From a virus: a stretch of 64,000 bases of DNA. Position numbers and translations under genes: made by a program. The notes under the pieces are model-generated. The model was not told where the DNA came from. It saw only the letters and a list, made by a program, of their open reading frames with translations, and did no database searches. How positions within the stretch are numbered: the stretch's first letter is position 1; each line of letters opens with the position of its first letter. Of this stretch, positions 13,404-25,426 are shown in pieces. The stretch lies in the IMG/VR virus record IMGVR_UViG_3300038361_000164, positions 43,086 to 107,085 of that record. One strand, given 5' to 3'.

Positions 13404-14288
13404 ATGTTGACTTTAGTTCGTAACATCAGTTACACCTTTAATTATCATAACAAAGACCATAATTTTGCTTTAAGCACACACACTTTAGGTGGCACTGTTT
13501 CTGGTGTGTTGACAGATAGTAGCGCTGTAGTGCGCACTTGAAAGTTTTTAGATGGCACTACGTGAGAAGGCGCGGTACTGTACAATGAATTAGAACCATA
13601 TGCGGGCACTACTTATGCAGAAGATACATCTGAAAGAATTTATTTAGACAAGTTGGTATTTACTCCAAATTCAACCCATGCAGACACTGTGTATATGCAG
13701 TGCACTCAACATGAAAATGAAGGAGCGGAAATCACTATTAGTGATACTGAAGGCTCTATTGTAAATAATATTGAGCTTTATCATTTATTATGTGCTCATC
13801 ATTCCAATCGTGTTGAGTATGCTAATACCCCAAACTCAGATTTAATAGAATACTTTTTAACTAATTTTATACCAGCGGGAAGCAAACCTAAAATAATTAA
13901 TGCAGCACCAAGTGGAACAATTACTGGTGATGTAACAAGTTGATACGATCCAGCTGGTGCAGATATTTCTCTTTCTGGGTTGCTTTCGGACTTGGAAAAT
14001 GATATATTAATAAAGACATGAGAACAGACAGCTCCAACTATTGCATTGCTAACTAGTTCGAGCTTATTGAGTCCTATATCAAGCTCAACAACTTTAGGGA
14101 TGAGCGCGGATCTAACAGATCCTCCGGTTGATACTATTTATGATTTTCGACTAAGTATTGATGATACATATAATACAACAAGAGTTATAGCAGAAATTAA
14201 AGTATCAGGAGTTACTGCTTTTGACACTTGAGATCACGACGATTTTGCTATAGGAGATTGTCGTTTACCTTTTACACTATTACCATAA
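13404..14288 (+). CDS. Tail-associated protein of unknown family
   Basis: 294 residues with five TGA Trp codons (13539, 13563, 13941, 14019, 14229) and no TGG, the densest recoding in the first 15 kb. The fold appears beta-rich with short loops. No domain is recognised. It is preceded by a weak ribosome site (GGGGAG, 13391-13396) inside the end of the previous gene and followed after 11 bases by a fibre-like gene, so it is likely part of the tail-fibre attachment region. Confidence 0.72.
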
Positions 14289-14299
14289 TGGAGAAATAA

Positions 14300-16000
14300 A
14301 TGGACGCATTAACAGCCTTAGTAAATACACAGACTCCAAATATCGCGTTGAGCGGAATTCAAAGTAATTTCGAAATCATAGAAGCTGCTATTGAGGTTAA
14401 TGAGGGAGTTATCACAGGAGCGGAAGGAGTGCTTGTAGGCACTACTGCTTCACAAACCTTAACAAATAAAACCATGGTTTCTGCTGGACGTGGCGGTACT
14501 AACTTATTAGATATCGGTAGAAAGGATTTGGGAGATGATTCACTATTTAATGTTTTAACATATCGTAATGGATTGGGTAATAATAGCATAACTAACATAA
14601 AAGTAGATGATGATACTATTTATAACTTGACTATTAGTGGTGGAAACGGAGTTAAGGCTTCTGCTACTAACAATTGATTACATTTAGATTTAGAAACAGA
14701 TGCTGTTTTATCAAGTGCATCTCAAACATGAGTTCAAGGTGCTTCAGCCATTACAACAGGATTCGCAACAGATTTCGCAGGAAACGTTCGAGCTAGAACT
14801 AAACTTGCTTTGGGCTATCACACAGTGGCTCCTACTTCAGATTTCCATTTTAAACCACAGTCGATGTTAAATGACTTTTCAGGAATATATGAAGTAGCTT
14901 CTGGACAAAATATTAGTGAGCAGTATACTGTAAATACAAACACACTTCAAACAGTGTGGGACGGGACTACCTGGCTTCAAAGCTTGAATGGCTCTGTTAT
15001 GCAAACATTAGTCGCTGCTGGATTAACAATTAGTGGAACGCTAGATGTGAGCGGAGATATTAATGCGACAGGTGCCGGAACTTATAAAGGTACTATTGAC
15101 GCAACTGCAACTTTAGGTGCAGACTTAGTAGGCACCTCACAAATTAAAGATGACGCCGTAACAAATGCTAAAATGGCAAATCTTGCGATAGATACTGCAG
15201 AGTTAGCTGCAACTTCAGTTACTACAGCTAAAATTGGTAATTTAGCAGTTACCACAGGTAAACTAGCAAGCGCTTCTGTTACGGAAGCAAAAATAGGAAC
15301 AGGTGCGGTGGTGGAAGCTAAACTAGCGACAGACGCCGTTACCACTGATAAGGTGGCATCCTCGGTATTTGGAAATAGTATGCAACTGGCTGGAGGAAAT
15401 TGAGATGTCAAGCCAGGAAACGCAACTATATCTGTTAACGCTTCCGGAGTGCAGCTGGGTGATGTAACTATCACAAATTTAAGTACAAATATCATTGATG
15501 ATACAATCTCTGGTGTAAATAATATATGGACAGCATCTAAAACTGGGGCTGTTATAGAAGAAAGTGCAGGATACTTCGGAGATAAAACACGTATTAAATT
15601 ATCTACTATAGCATTTGAAAAGGGATATTCACATACAGATACAGGTGTGCGCGGATCTCCATATGATTATTATAGGCTCGAAACTCTTGGATACACTTAT
15701 GCATATATACCACTTCCAATTGGATTTAAAACAACAGGAGCCTGTCTTTGGGCATCAAATACCTTAGTTAAATGAAAAGTTCACGAATGTAGTGTAAAGA
15801 ATGAGGATCGCACCAGTCTTTCGTCGACCTGAACAGACTCCGTCTCAGCGGATTCTAGTGAATCAATAACACCATATAATATAAGTGATTCTACTGTAAT
15901 GGTTGCTGGTGGTTTTAAGTATGTTATATTCGAAGTTTATAATACCGGACCTACCGTGCATAACTTCTACGGTGCCACAATTGAAATTGAAAAAGCTTAA
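14300..16000 (+). CDS. Tail fibre protein with hinge repeats
   Basis: 566 residues, TGA Trp at 14675, 14729, 15401, 15773 and 15830. GGAGAAATAA precedes ATG 14300. Residues about 275-360 carry a repeat of the form D-x-A-V-T-x-x-K-x-x-x-x-A-V-x-T (for example AVTNAKMANLAI, SVTTAKIGNLAV, AVTTDKVASSV), a pattern common in trimeric phage tail fibres and neck fibres. A C-terminal beta-rich domain could bind a receptor. The companion gene at 16010 has similar texture, suggesting a multi-part fibre. Confidence 0.8.
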
Positions 16001-16009
16001 GGAATAATT

Positions 16010-19000
16010 ATGAATAAAATAAAAATACCAGCAGGTACTAAACAAAATTTTGAGACTGTATTTGAAGATCTTCAAACTAAAATACAGGCTAATATAAACA
16101 ATAGACTGAGTCTTTTATTAGGAACCTCTAATGGATTACCTATACTAAAAAATAATGGAGCTTTAGTAACTGGGGAAAATGATTTTAAAATCAGTTTATA
16201 TACTCAAGATGGTTTAGAAACTCGTATACAAGTACAAGGTGGTACTGTCTTTTTTGGTAACGGTGAGTTTTACACATTACCTTCTACACAGGAAACCTCT
16301 TTAACAAGTCCAGCTGCTTCGACAGTATACTTAGTTAAATTACGATATGCGGAATTGGGCGGAAGCCCTGTTGCTGCACAAAATAGTTTTTTGTTCGACA
16401 CTGTTAGTGATAATCCTTATTCTCAAAAGAACACAAGATTTAGTGATTCTTATACTATTATTTGGGTAGCTTTAGCTAGTGGAACGGATATTACTTACGG
16501 CTCTAATGAAATCCCATTAGCCCTGGTAAAGACAGGAACAGTAGGGGCTAGTTATTTATTTCAATCTTCTGCTTGAACATATTTAGATTCTTCTTCAACA
16601 CACACTGCAGTAGCTGGTGTGGTCGATTTAAGAGCTTCTTACGATCTTAAAGTACGTACAGAAGTATTAGATGACTCTTTACTAGTTTTTAAGGATCGAG
16701 ACAGTACAGGTACAAACAAATTAGCCGCAGATTTAGAAGTAAATAATTTTACCACTTCAGGCCTAACTGCTGTAACTGGGGCCTTTTCAGGCGCTGTCGT
16801 CGGGGAAAGTACGGGTCAGTTTCAAACTGCTTTAAATGTTGTTGGTTTAACAAATACTGGATATTTAAATTTTTTAAATTCTTCTGGCTTATATTCTGGA
16901 AGATTAGTCTTCGATGCATCAGATCAAAAATTAGGATTTACTGACTCTATTGGAATTTTCGGAAGTCATATGCATTGAAATAATTCTGGATACTTTGGAT
17001 GAACTAATTATGTATCCTTTGATCCCTTAAAACATTTTCACTTGCACCAACGAGGTTCGCAAGTAACAACAACTCTCAGATTAGATGCGGATTCTACTTC
17101 TACAGACTCAGATACTGACACAGTGTTTGATATTTCTGTGTTAGCTAATGATAACGGCAGTAATCTTGGAAAACTTACAGTTCAACCTGTAACTAACAAC
17201 AGATCAGTCTTTTTTAAAGATGTGGCTGGTAATGATCTATTAGCAATTAATCCTGGTAACCGTTCAATAGCAGTTGGAGATTACACAGCAACTAATGGAC
17301 TTATTTTAAACACTACAAGTTTATTTAAACAAACATCACAATTTGACGCAGCTGTTTCTATGGATACATTAACAGCCTCCGGAATTGCTGCTGTAAATAC
17401 ACTTACATTAAATGGTAGTTCTGTAAAAGTTGAGGAATCTACCCCAGATCCTGTTCTTAATTTTAGAATCTATGATGTATTTCCTACTGAAGATATTACA
17501 GAAAAAAAAGCATATCTTCATTTAAAATGGGGATATGATAATCTAGTTGCCATTGATGTAGACTATACTGCGGGAACAGTCACTTTGCCTCTCACAAATG
17601 AAGTAGGTGAAACAAATACTTTTAACACACAAGTTGCTAGAAGCATTTTTAAATTTAGCTCTGTCGGTGAGCCGGAATTTGACATTTTAAGTTCTACTAT
17701 TTCCGGATCTTACCGAGTACTTACTCTTGATACTTCGTCTCAATCTTTAGTGGCCGGCACACATATATCTTCGGCCGAATATCCATCAAAAATATTAGAT
17801 GATACTAAAACTAAAGGATATACTGTTAGCCTCAGTGAATTCGATGCTACCAACGCTAATCGTGCGCATTATAAAACAACACATACTTTAGGAGCAGTTC
17901 ATAGAACATCACCAGAATTAATAGTTAAACTTGAATTAGGAAAATGATGGTTTGTAAAAATTAATGGATTTAATTCAGATAAAGAAGGTTTGGTAAGCTC
18001 TTTACCGTTTGGAAGTTATGATCCAGATCATGCAGCAGGAGGACAAGCATCTGTTACATATCAAAGTCCTTATCAACATAAATTACCATTTTTAGATAAC
18101 ACAGGTTCAATATCTTTAACATCTACTAATTATGGATTTAATATAGATATTACGGGATGAGAAGATACTACAGATTCTGAGCAAACAGCTCATGAGTTTG
18201 AAATAATTTACTCTACTGTAGCGGAAAATGGTTTTGAAAATTATACTAATACCACACATCTTATTACAAAAAATAGATTTGTTCCAATTAGTTCTAACCA
18301 ACCAAATACTTGGTACGTTTCAGTAAGACCCTTACAAAATAAACAAGTTGTAGGCACAGCCGTGGCTTCAAATATTGTTGCTGGTGGCGGTGGAGTGGCT
18401 CCGTCAGATGAAGCCTGGCATTTAGCTGGTTTTAATGTGGAAACGGTTTCCGGAACAATTGCCAATATAGGTGACATGGCTAATTCTAATGTTAATGTTA
18501 CTATGAGTGATTTAGCTATGTACGGAAGTAATCAACTTAACGGAGAATGAATGTCTGTGGCGTATTCTGGCGGCGGTGGAGGTACTCACGAAGCTAGAAT
18601 GTTGGATAATTTAACTACTATTAGTGGATCTCTTATGACGCAACGCTTTAAGATTGAAAGTTTAACAGATGTTTCTGGTTTAATAGTTGTGGGAGATCCG
18701 TGGACTATTGGAGTAGATAAAGCATCTCGTTTGGTACATGAATTTAAAGACTTGCCAGTTGATTATACAATTACAAATATAGCTGTAAACGTAACTTCGG
18801 TAGATGGTGTTTCTTCATCTTCACCGGCTGTAATGAGATTTTATCAATATCCAGAAGAAGCGAGTGCTAGTCTTTTAGAAATTGCGGGAGTCGGTACTTA
18901 TTCAGAAACTCTTAATTTCGATATAACACAATCTGTTTATAGTCCTAGAAAATTAGTAATTGATTTATGAGATCCGTCGGATTCTCCCAACAATACTTGT

Positions 19001-19087
19001 AGTGTGCGTGGCGGAGTTATTGTGTGAGTTAAACCTAAAATAAATATATTAGGTGGAACAACTCAAGATTCTGGTAGTACTTCTTAA
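16010..19087 (+). CDS. Long tail fibre / adhesin protein
   Basis: 1,025 residues with eight TGA Trp codons (16574, 16976, 17000, 17945, 18158, 18548, 18968, 19025). At 17945 a TGA is followed directly by TGG, giving Trp-Trp. The N-terminal 20 residues (KIPAGTKQNFETVFEDLQTKI) are helical; the rest is Thr/Ser/Gly-rich and beta-strand-like, as in long tail fibres. A Gly-rich stretch occurs near residue 790 (VAGGGGVAP) and again near residue 850. No named family is recognised. The context between a fibre gene and a carboxypeptidase-regulatory-like protein supports an adhesin role. Confidence 0.78.
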
Positions 19088-19108
19088 AAATAATTAACCA
19101 ATTATATA

Positions 19109-19933
19109 ATGTCAAAAACTTATACAGAAGTTTTAAAAGATTCTAACGGAAACCTTATTCAAGGTGCATTGGTTAGCTTGTATCTCGATGGAGTACGCAT
19201 AGATGTGGATAGCACTTCGAAAGATGGCCGCTTTACATTTACTGGACTTACTACAAATTATTATGAACTTAGATTTAAAGGTCGTGGATTTACTAGTGAT
19301 GATACTCGGTATATAAGTATTGTTGATGATATAGATACCGACAGTTTAAAACCAGAAATACGATTAGAAAGATTATTAGCACAATTTAATGCAATAACTT
19401 GGGCTTCCAGAGCTATTTTAATTGCAGCTGTAGATGACGATCTTGTTTCTAGTTCTAATACTATGGTTGCTAGAGATTTTTTAATTCGTCCTCCCGCTGT
19501 TACGGAATCAAATACTGCTTATATTTTTGAAACATCATCAGTAGATGTAAATGTTTCTGGAATTACAAAAGCTGTTGTAACTGCCGATTTCAATCTTACA
19601 GGAGATGCAAAGTTTAAATTAGAAACAGACTTTACCGGGGCCGGTAATTGATTTACTTGGTTAGACACTGCAGATACCACTGTCATAGGTAATGGAAATT
19701 TATTTCCTAATGGATATAGAGATTTAAGAGACATAGAAGTAACAACTTCTGGGGTTATCGCAGAATATACAGTTTCTGGTGTCTCATACATAGCTGGATT
19801 TACAGGATTTGTAGAAGGAGAAACTCCAGTTATTAAAGCAACACTCACGACAGATATATTAAACCAAGGAGGTTACTTAACTAGCTTGGCTGTTTTTACC
19901 AACCCAAATTTAGTAGACCCACAAACCACTTAA
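19109..19933 (+). CDS. Virion protein with carboxypeptidase-regulatory-like domain
   Basis: 274 residues; TGA Trp at 19649. Residues 1-65 (VLKDSNGNLIQGALVSLYLDG..DSTSKDGRFTFTGLTT.YYELRF) fit the beta-sandwich repeat seen in CarboxypepD-regulatory/SpaA-like domains, which phages use on fibres and decoration proteins. The rest is not recognised. It lies at the end of the fibre block, seven bases ahead of the first glycosyltransferase gene. Confidence 0.75.
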
Positions 19934-19939
19934 TTATAT

Positions 19940-21613
19940 ATGCGATTTCATATACTTGGATTGCCACATACAAAAATAAGAAAAGATCTTCCTTGAGCCT
20001 TTTGTGCTTATACACAAAAAATTCATAACATGTGTAAAATGTTATATGATAATAATCATGAAGTTTTTTTATATGCACATACAGGAAGTACAGCTCCTTG
20101 TACGAAGTTAATAGATTTTTATCCTAATAACATGTTTGACGAATGTTTTGGAAAAATCACTTCTGACACCCGAACAGCTTTTAATACAGAAGTACCGACA
20201 AACATTTGAGCGCGAGATAACTTCGCCAAAGAAGTAAATAAACGTTTAATAAAAGATGACATAATTTTAGCACCTTTTGGGGATATGTATGAAGGAAGTA
20301 CTTTCAAAAACTGCAAAGCACCTGTAATAGAAATGGCAATCGGATATCCCAATTGTCATTTTGCATATTATAAAGTGTGGGAAAGTTATTATATTAAAAA
20401 TCACATAGATGGTCGCAATCATAATGAAAAACCCAACTGATCTGAAACTGTAATACATGGTTATATTGATCCAGAGGAATATATTTATAATCCAAACCCA
20501 AGAGATTATTTTCTATACATGGCAAGAGTGGAGGACGATTATGCACATTCAAAAGGACTGCATTTAGCATTAGAATTACAAGCTAAGTTAGGCTTTAAAC
20601 TAATTATAGCTGGACCAGGTCCTGGGGAAAAATATGTTAGAAATAATGTGACTTACATAGGCCCAGTTTCAGAAACCGAGAAAGCGTTATTATTATCAAA
20701 TGCTAAAGGATTATTTTCTTTAAGCCTGTACCCAGAACCTTTTGGATATATAGTAATTGAAAGTTTAATATCTGGCACTCCTGTAATTACTACAGATCAT
20801 GGAGCTTTTCCAGAAACAGTAATAGAAGGTAAAACAGGTTTTAGAGCAATTTGTTGAGATGATCTAGTCAACGCAGTGGAAAATATCAATAATATATCTA
20901 GATACGAATGTAGAGATTATGCTTTAAGAAATTTTAGTTTAGAAGCTGCTTATAAAAAATATATTAAATATTATAATAAAGTACTACAATTAGAGAAAGG
21001 TGATTGGTATGCTTCTTTTGATAAAAATAAATTCGAAAAAGATTGACATAAAATCCCAATAAATCGAATATGAACACAAGCTGGACATGCTGTTTTTAAA
21101 AAAGAATTAGAAATTCCTCTTAATTTAAACAATAAAACTATAATAGATGTTGGAGGTGGGCCTTGTTCTATACTTCTTCAATCTTTGAACATAAAAAAAG
21201 GATATATCATTGATCCAATTAATTATATAAAAGAATTGCCAAAACTAAGAACTATTTTCGATGATCTAAATATTAATTTTATAAATAAGAACATAGAGGA
21301 TTGTAATGATATTGTTGGAGCAGACGAGATATGATGCTATAATGTTTTATCACATGTAGACGACTTACAAGGAGCATTTAATTCCATATTAAAGATGTGC
21401 AAGCCAAACACTATTGTTAAAATAATGGAGCCAATAAATGTTGGTATTTATGAGGGACATCCACAAAACTTAACAACAGCTAGTTTTAAAGTATTTAAAT
21501 CAAAATTTGAAATTATAAAAGACATTGTTGTAGATTATACCAAAGAGAAAAGAGTTAGAGGAGAACATCTAGCCTTAATTTTAAAAACTAAACCACCAAC
21601 TACTGATGGATAA
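19940..21613 (+). CDS. Glycosyltransferase fused to SAM methyltransferase
   Basis: 557 residues with at least six TGA Trp codons (from 19994 on). Residues 1-360 follow a GT-B, family-4-like plan: an N-terminal MRFHILGLPH strand, a second Rossmann half starting near 193 (YFLYMARVEDDYAHSKG), and the acidic donor-binding motif in EPFGYIVIESLISGTPVI. Residues 375-557 resemble a class I methyltransferase, with TIIDVGGGPCS as motif I. The product may add and methylate a sugar on virion proteins or a surface glycan. It shares its N-terminal motif with the genes at 21606 and 24335, so these are paralogues. It overlaps the next start by eight bases. Confidence 0.82.
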
Positions 21614-23537
21614 AATAAAAATTCACATATATGGATTACCACATACTTTGACCATAAGAGATCATCCACAGATGATGACTTGTGCTTATACCACTAAGAT
21701 ATGATTGTTATGTGAAAAACTAGCGCAAGAAGGGCACGAAGTTATTCATTATGGTGTGGAAATTCCAGACCATTTAAAACAATACAGTGTTCCTGGTATT
21801 GAATATGTGTCTTGCATTCCTTATAAATTATGAGAGGAAACACATGGAAAAAGAGACGCTAATAAAACTTTTCATGAACATAAAGTGAACATGCCAACAT
21901 ACCAATTGGCTATGAAAACATTTCCAGAAAAAATTATTGAAGGAATTATTGATCCTTCCAGAGAAGTGGTATTAGCTAGTTTTGGCTTTTGATCCTCGAC
22001 TTTACTAGAGATTAGTAAAAAGATTGCTTTAATAGAATTCGGTATCGGGTATGATGCAGTATTCACACAATATAAAGTATTTGAAAGCCATAGTTGAATG
22101 CATACGGTTTACGGCATTAAGGATACGCACTTAAAAGCTCCCGGCTGGTTTGATGCAGTTATTCCTGGTTATGTAAAAGCGGAAGAATTTGAATTTAAGG
22201 CTGAAAAAGAAGATTATTTATTATGTCTTGGAAGAATGATTGATACTAAAGGAATACATGTAGCAGCCCAATTAGCTAAAGAAAAAAATATCAAACTAAT
22301 TTTAGCTGGAAACGGAGACACTTCCTGGGTAAAGGATTTTCCTAATGTAGAATATGTAGGCGTAGTTGGTATAGAGGAAAAGAAAAAACTCTTGTCTAAC
22401 GCTAAAGCAACTATGTGCAATACTCATTATGTAGAACCATTTGGAAATGTGCATATAGAGAGCTTAATGTCAGGTACTCCAGTTATAACTACTGATTGGG
22501 GGGTATATACAGAAACTGTACCTCATGGCGAGGTTGGGTTTAGAGGAAGAACTTGGAATGATTTTTTATATGCCTTTGATAACTTAGATAAAATCAATCC
22601 AAAAAAATGCCGTGAATGGGCTATGGCTAATTTTTCAATGGATGCAGTCTATCCAAAATTTAACGCATTTTTTGAGAAATGTGCAAAGCATTTTACAGCC
22701 CAAAAAGGATGGTACTTTGATTATGATGAAATAGATTATTTTGTTAATTATCGTCAAAATTATTTAGAGTATACCAAAACTCATCTTATGCTTATAGTAA
22801 ATTCCCCGTATTTTGCTAAGGCGAAACTGGCCATTAATAGTTTTGCCAGCAGACATGAGAATTTTGACTTAACAATAATAAACGTAGGATTAGAAAAAGA
22901 AGAGTCAGCTTATTTTGCTAAACTTCCTTTTTTCAATAAAGAAATTATATCAGATAAAAATGTTTATTGGGCTAAAGGTATTTGCGCTTCCAATATCGCA
23001 ACTTCTGGTACTTTACTTATTTTAGATGCGGATACTATTACAAACGACAACTTAGAAGAATTTTTAGAATTTAAAGATAACAATATTTGGTTAAATACTA
23101 CTCCAGATTATGCCACTTTCCAACAACAAAACGATTTCAATGTTAGAGAGCGTGGTTCACAGACATATTTTAATGCCCAATTTACTTCAATATTTGAAAA
23201 GTGTTGGGAATATAGAAATGAAATGACGATCAACGCTGGACTATTGGCCTTTAATTTAAACAATGTAAAGGCTAGAAACTTTTTAAATAACTGGTCAACC
23301 CTTTGTACTGAATTAGAGCCTAAAATAAATATATGACCTAACGAACAAGGCGCTCTAAACCACATGTTATACTCAGACAAACTGATATCTAGTATTCAAA
23401 TGTTTTCTACTAATGTTTACAATCGCACTATTTTAGAGACAGAGGTGAATGATTTACAAGTATGAAACTCTGCTAAATTAGTACATTATCACAACTTTTT
23501 ACCAAAAGAACTTAAAAATGAAAATTCAAACAGTTAG
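21606..23537 (+). CDS. Two-domain glycosyltransferase (GT-B plus GT-A-like)
   Basis: 643 residues, ending in TAG; TGA Trp at 21702, 21831, 21990, 22095, 23334 and 23463. The first 375 residues are a family-4-like GT-B enzyme (IKIHIYGLPH; DYLLCLGRMIDTKG; EPFGNVHIESLMSGTPVI). Residues about 395-620 look like a GT-A transferase, with a DxD-type metal site in LLILDADTITND. The TGA at 22095 falls in FESHS-W-MH, exactly where the paralogue at 24335 has TGG in FESYAWMH: direct evidence that TGA means Trp. Two transferases in one chain suggest consecutive sugar additions. Confidence 0.84.
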
Positions 23538-24333
23538 TTTATTGCACACACATTATGATTTAATAAATCATTTAAACTTTTTAACTCCATATTTTGGAGA
23601 TGTACTGTTTATTGATAATACGCCAGCCAACCAACGTCAAGCCATAGAAACACATTCAATATTTGTCCCTAAAAAGGCTGCTTCCTCTTATGGAAAAGCT
23701 TTATATGAGTATGGACAAATAGTTGATATGACTAACGATTATATTTTATGATGCAATCAAGATATATTTCCTGCTAAAGATTTTGATAAACACATGCAGG
23801 CCATGTTAACTATTTTAGATAAAAAAAATCCTGGCATACTAAGTTGTGGGGTTACGGGAAGCGTGATGGCAAAGTATTGCAACAAGGACCTAGCTACCAT
23901 AATGGATATGGATCTAAGATATAAATTAAAACATAGTAACGGGGATCCAGCTTATAATTTGTTGGAAACTATTTTTCTATTTATTAAGCCCTCACTTTTA
24001 AAAGCATGGGGAGAAAAAATACAAACATTAAGTGTGGGTTTTGATACAGAGGCTTTCTTAGTGGCAGAATGTTTTGCCGCAAATAGGGACGCATTAGTAT
24101 ACACCGAGCACGTAGTTAGTCATATGCGTGAATTAACCAGACAAGATAAAGGAAGTTGAACAGTAAATACGGAGGATAAGGTTTGTAATAATTTAATATA
24201 CTTTTTACATACATATGGAAAAGATACTACTTCCTTGATACGTGTGTTTGAAAAAACTCAAAATAGATTTTTAGTGTTATTTAATGAGACTATGGCAGTG
24301 TTACAAGAATTAGAAAAAAAGGAAAATAATTAA
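23518..24333 (+). CDS. GT-A-like glycosyltransferase, probable
   Basis: 271 residues, overlapping the preceding gene by 20 bases; TGA Trp at 23749 and 24157. The start (MKIQTVSLLHTHYDLINHLNF) and the segment DYILWCNQDIFPAKDFDKHM resemble nucleotide-sugar transferases of the GT-2/GT-A fold, where an acidic loop binds metal. The catalytic assignment is tentative. It lies within a four-gene glycosyltransferase block. Confidence 0.62.
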
Positions 24334-24334
24334 T

Positions 24335-25420
24335 ATGAAATTCCATATTTTGGGCGTTGCTCATTCCATTGCAAATAGTCAGTATCCTACAGATCCTTTT
24401 ACAAATAAATCAGTTCTAATGGCTGAAATGTTATTTGATAGAGGACATGATGTAATTTATTACGGGGTAGAGGGTGGAAAGGTTCGCTGCACAAAATTTG
24501 AAACAGTAGTAAGTACTAACACTTTTCACTTAGCATATGAAACCAAAGATGATACGAGAAAACAACATTTTTCTACAGCCGATGGCGTTGCTTGAGAAGA
24601 GTTTTTTAAGAATGCTCGTATTGCTGTAAAAAATAATATTCAAGAAGAAAACAAAGAATTCTTATTATGTTTTTTTGGACATCATCATGCTCCCATCGGT
24701 AAGGATCTTCCTATAATTTCTGTCGAACCTGGAATTGGATATGAGGGTATTTTTGCTGAATATAAAGTTTTTGAATCTTATGCTTGGATGCATTATTTAT
24801 ATGGTAACTCTAATACCATGTGACCACATTCTTACGATGCTGTAATACCTAATTTTTATGATGTAGATAAGCATGTATATTCTGACACAAAAGATGATTA
24901 TCTTATGTTTATGGGAAGGGTTATATGGGGAAAAGGTATTAGTTTGGCAGTTGAGGTTGCTAATTATTGTAATAAAAAACTTATTATTTGTGGCTCAGGG
25001 GATATAGACAAAGCTATTCCAGAGCAAATATCAAAAAAAAATATAGAATACTTAGGCGTAGTAAACTTCGAAGAGAAAACTAAATTATTAAGCAAAGCAT
25101 CTGCATTTATTTGTCCAAGTTTATATGTAGAACCTTTCGGGCACGTAGTGCCTGAAGCATCTTTGGCGGGAACTCCTGTTATTAGTACTGATTTTGGTGC
25201 TTTCACAGAGACTGTAAGACATGGAATTACTGGGTTTAGGTGTAAGGTGTTTAAAGATTATATTAACGCTGTGACTGCGTTATCAGACATTATGCCAGCC
25301 AATTGTAGAAAATTTGCAGTTGAAAATTTTTCTATTCAAGCTGTATATCCAAAATATTATGATTATTTTCTTAATATTATTAAATTAAAAACTACCAATG
25401 AGGGGTGATATTCCGTATAA
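24335..25420 (+). CDS. Family-4-like glycosyltransferase
   Basis: 361 residues; TGA Trp at 24593, 24821 and 25406, the last being three codons before TAA. GT-B layout: MKFHILGVAHSIANS, then DYLMFMGRVIWGKGISLAVEVA near residue 188 and EPFGHVVPEASLAGTPVIS near 268 (donor-binding acidic motif). It is a shorter paralogue of the genes at 19940 and 21606. Its substrate is unknown. The block lies between fibre genes and a collagen-like gene, so glycosylation of these virion proteins is a reasonable inference. Confidence 0.85.
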
Positions 25421-25426
25421 TAAGTA

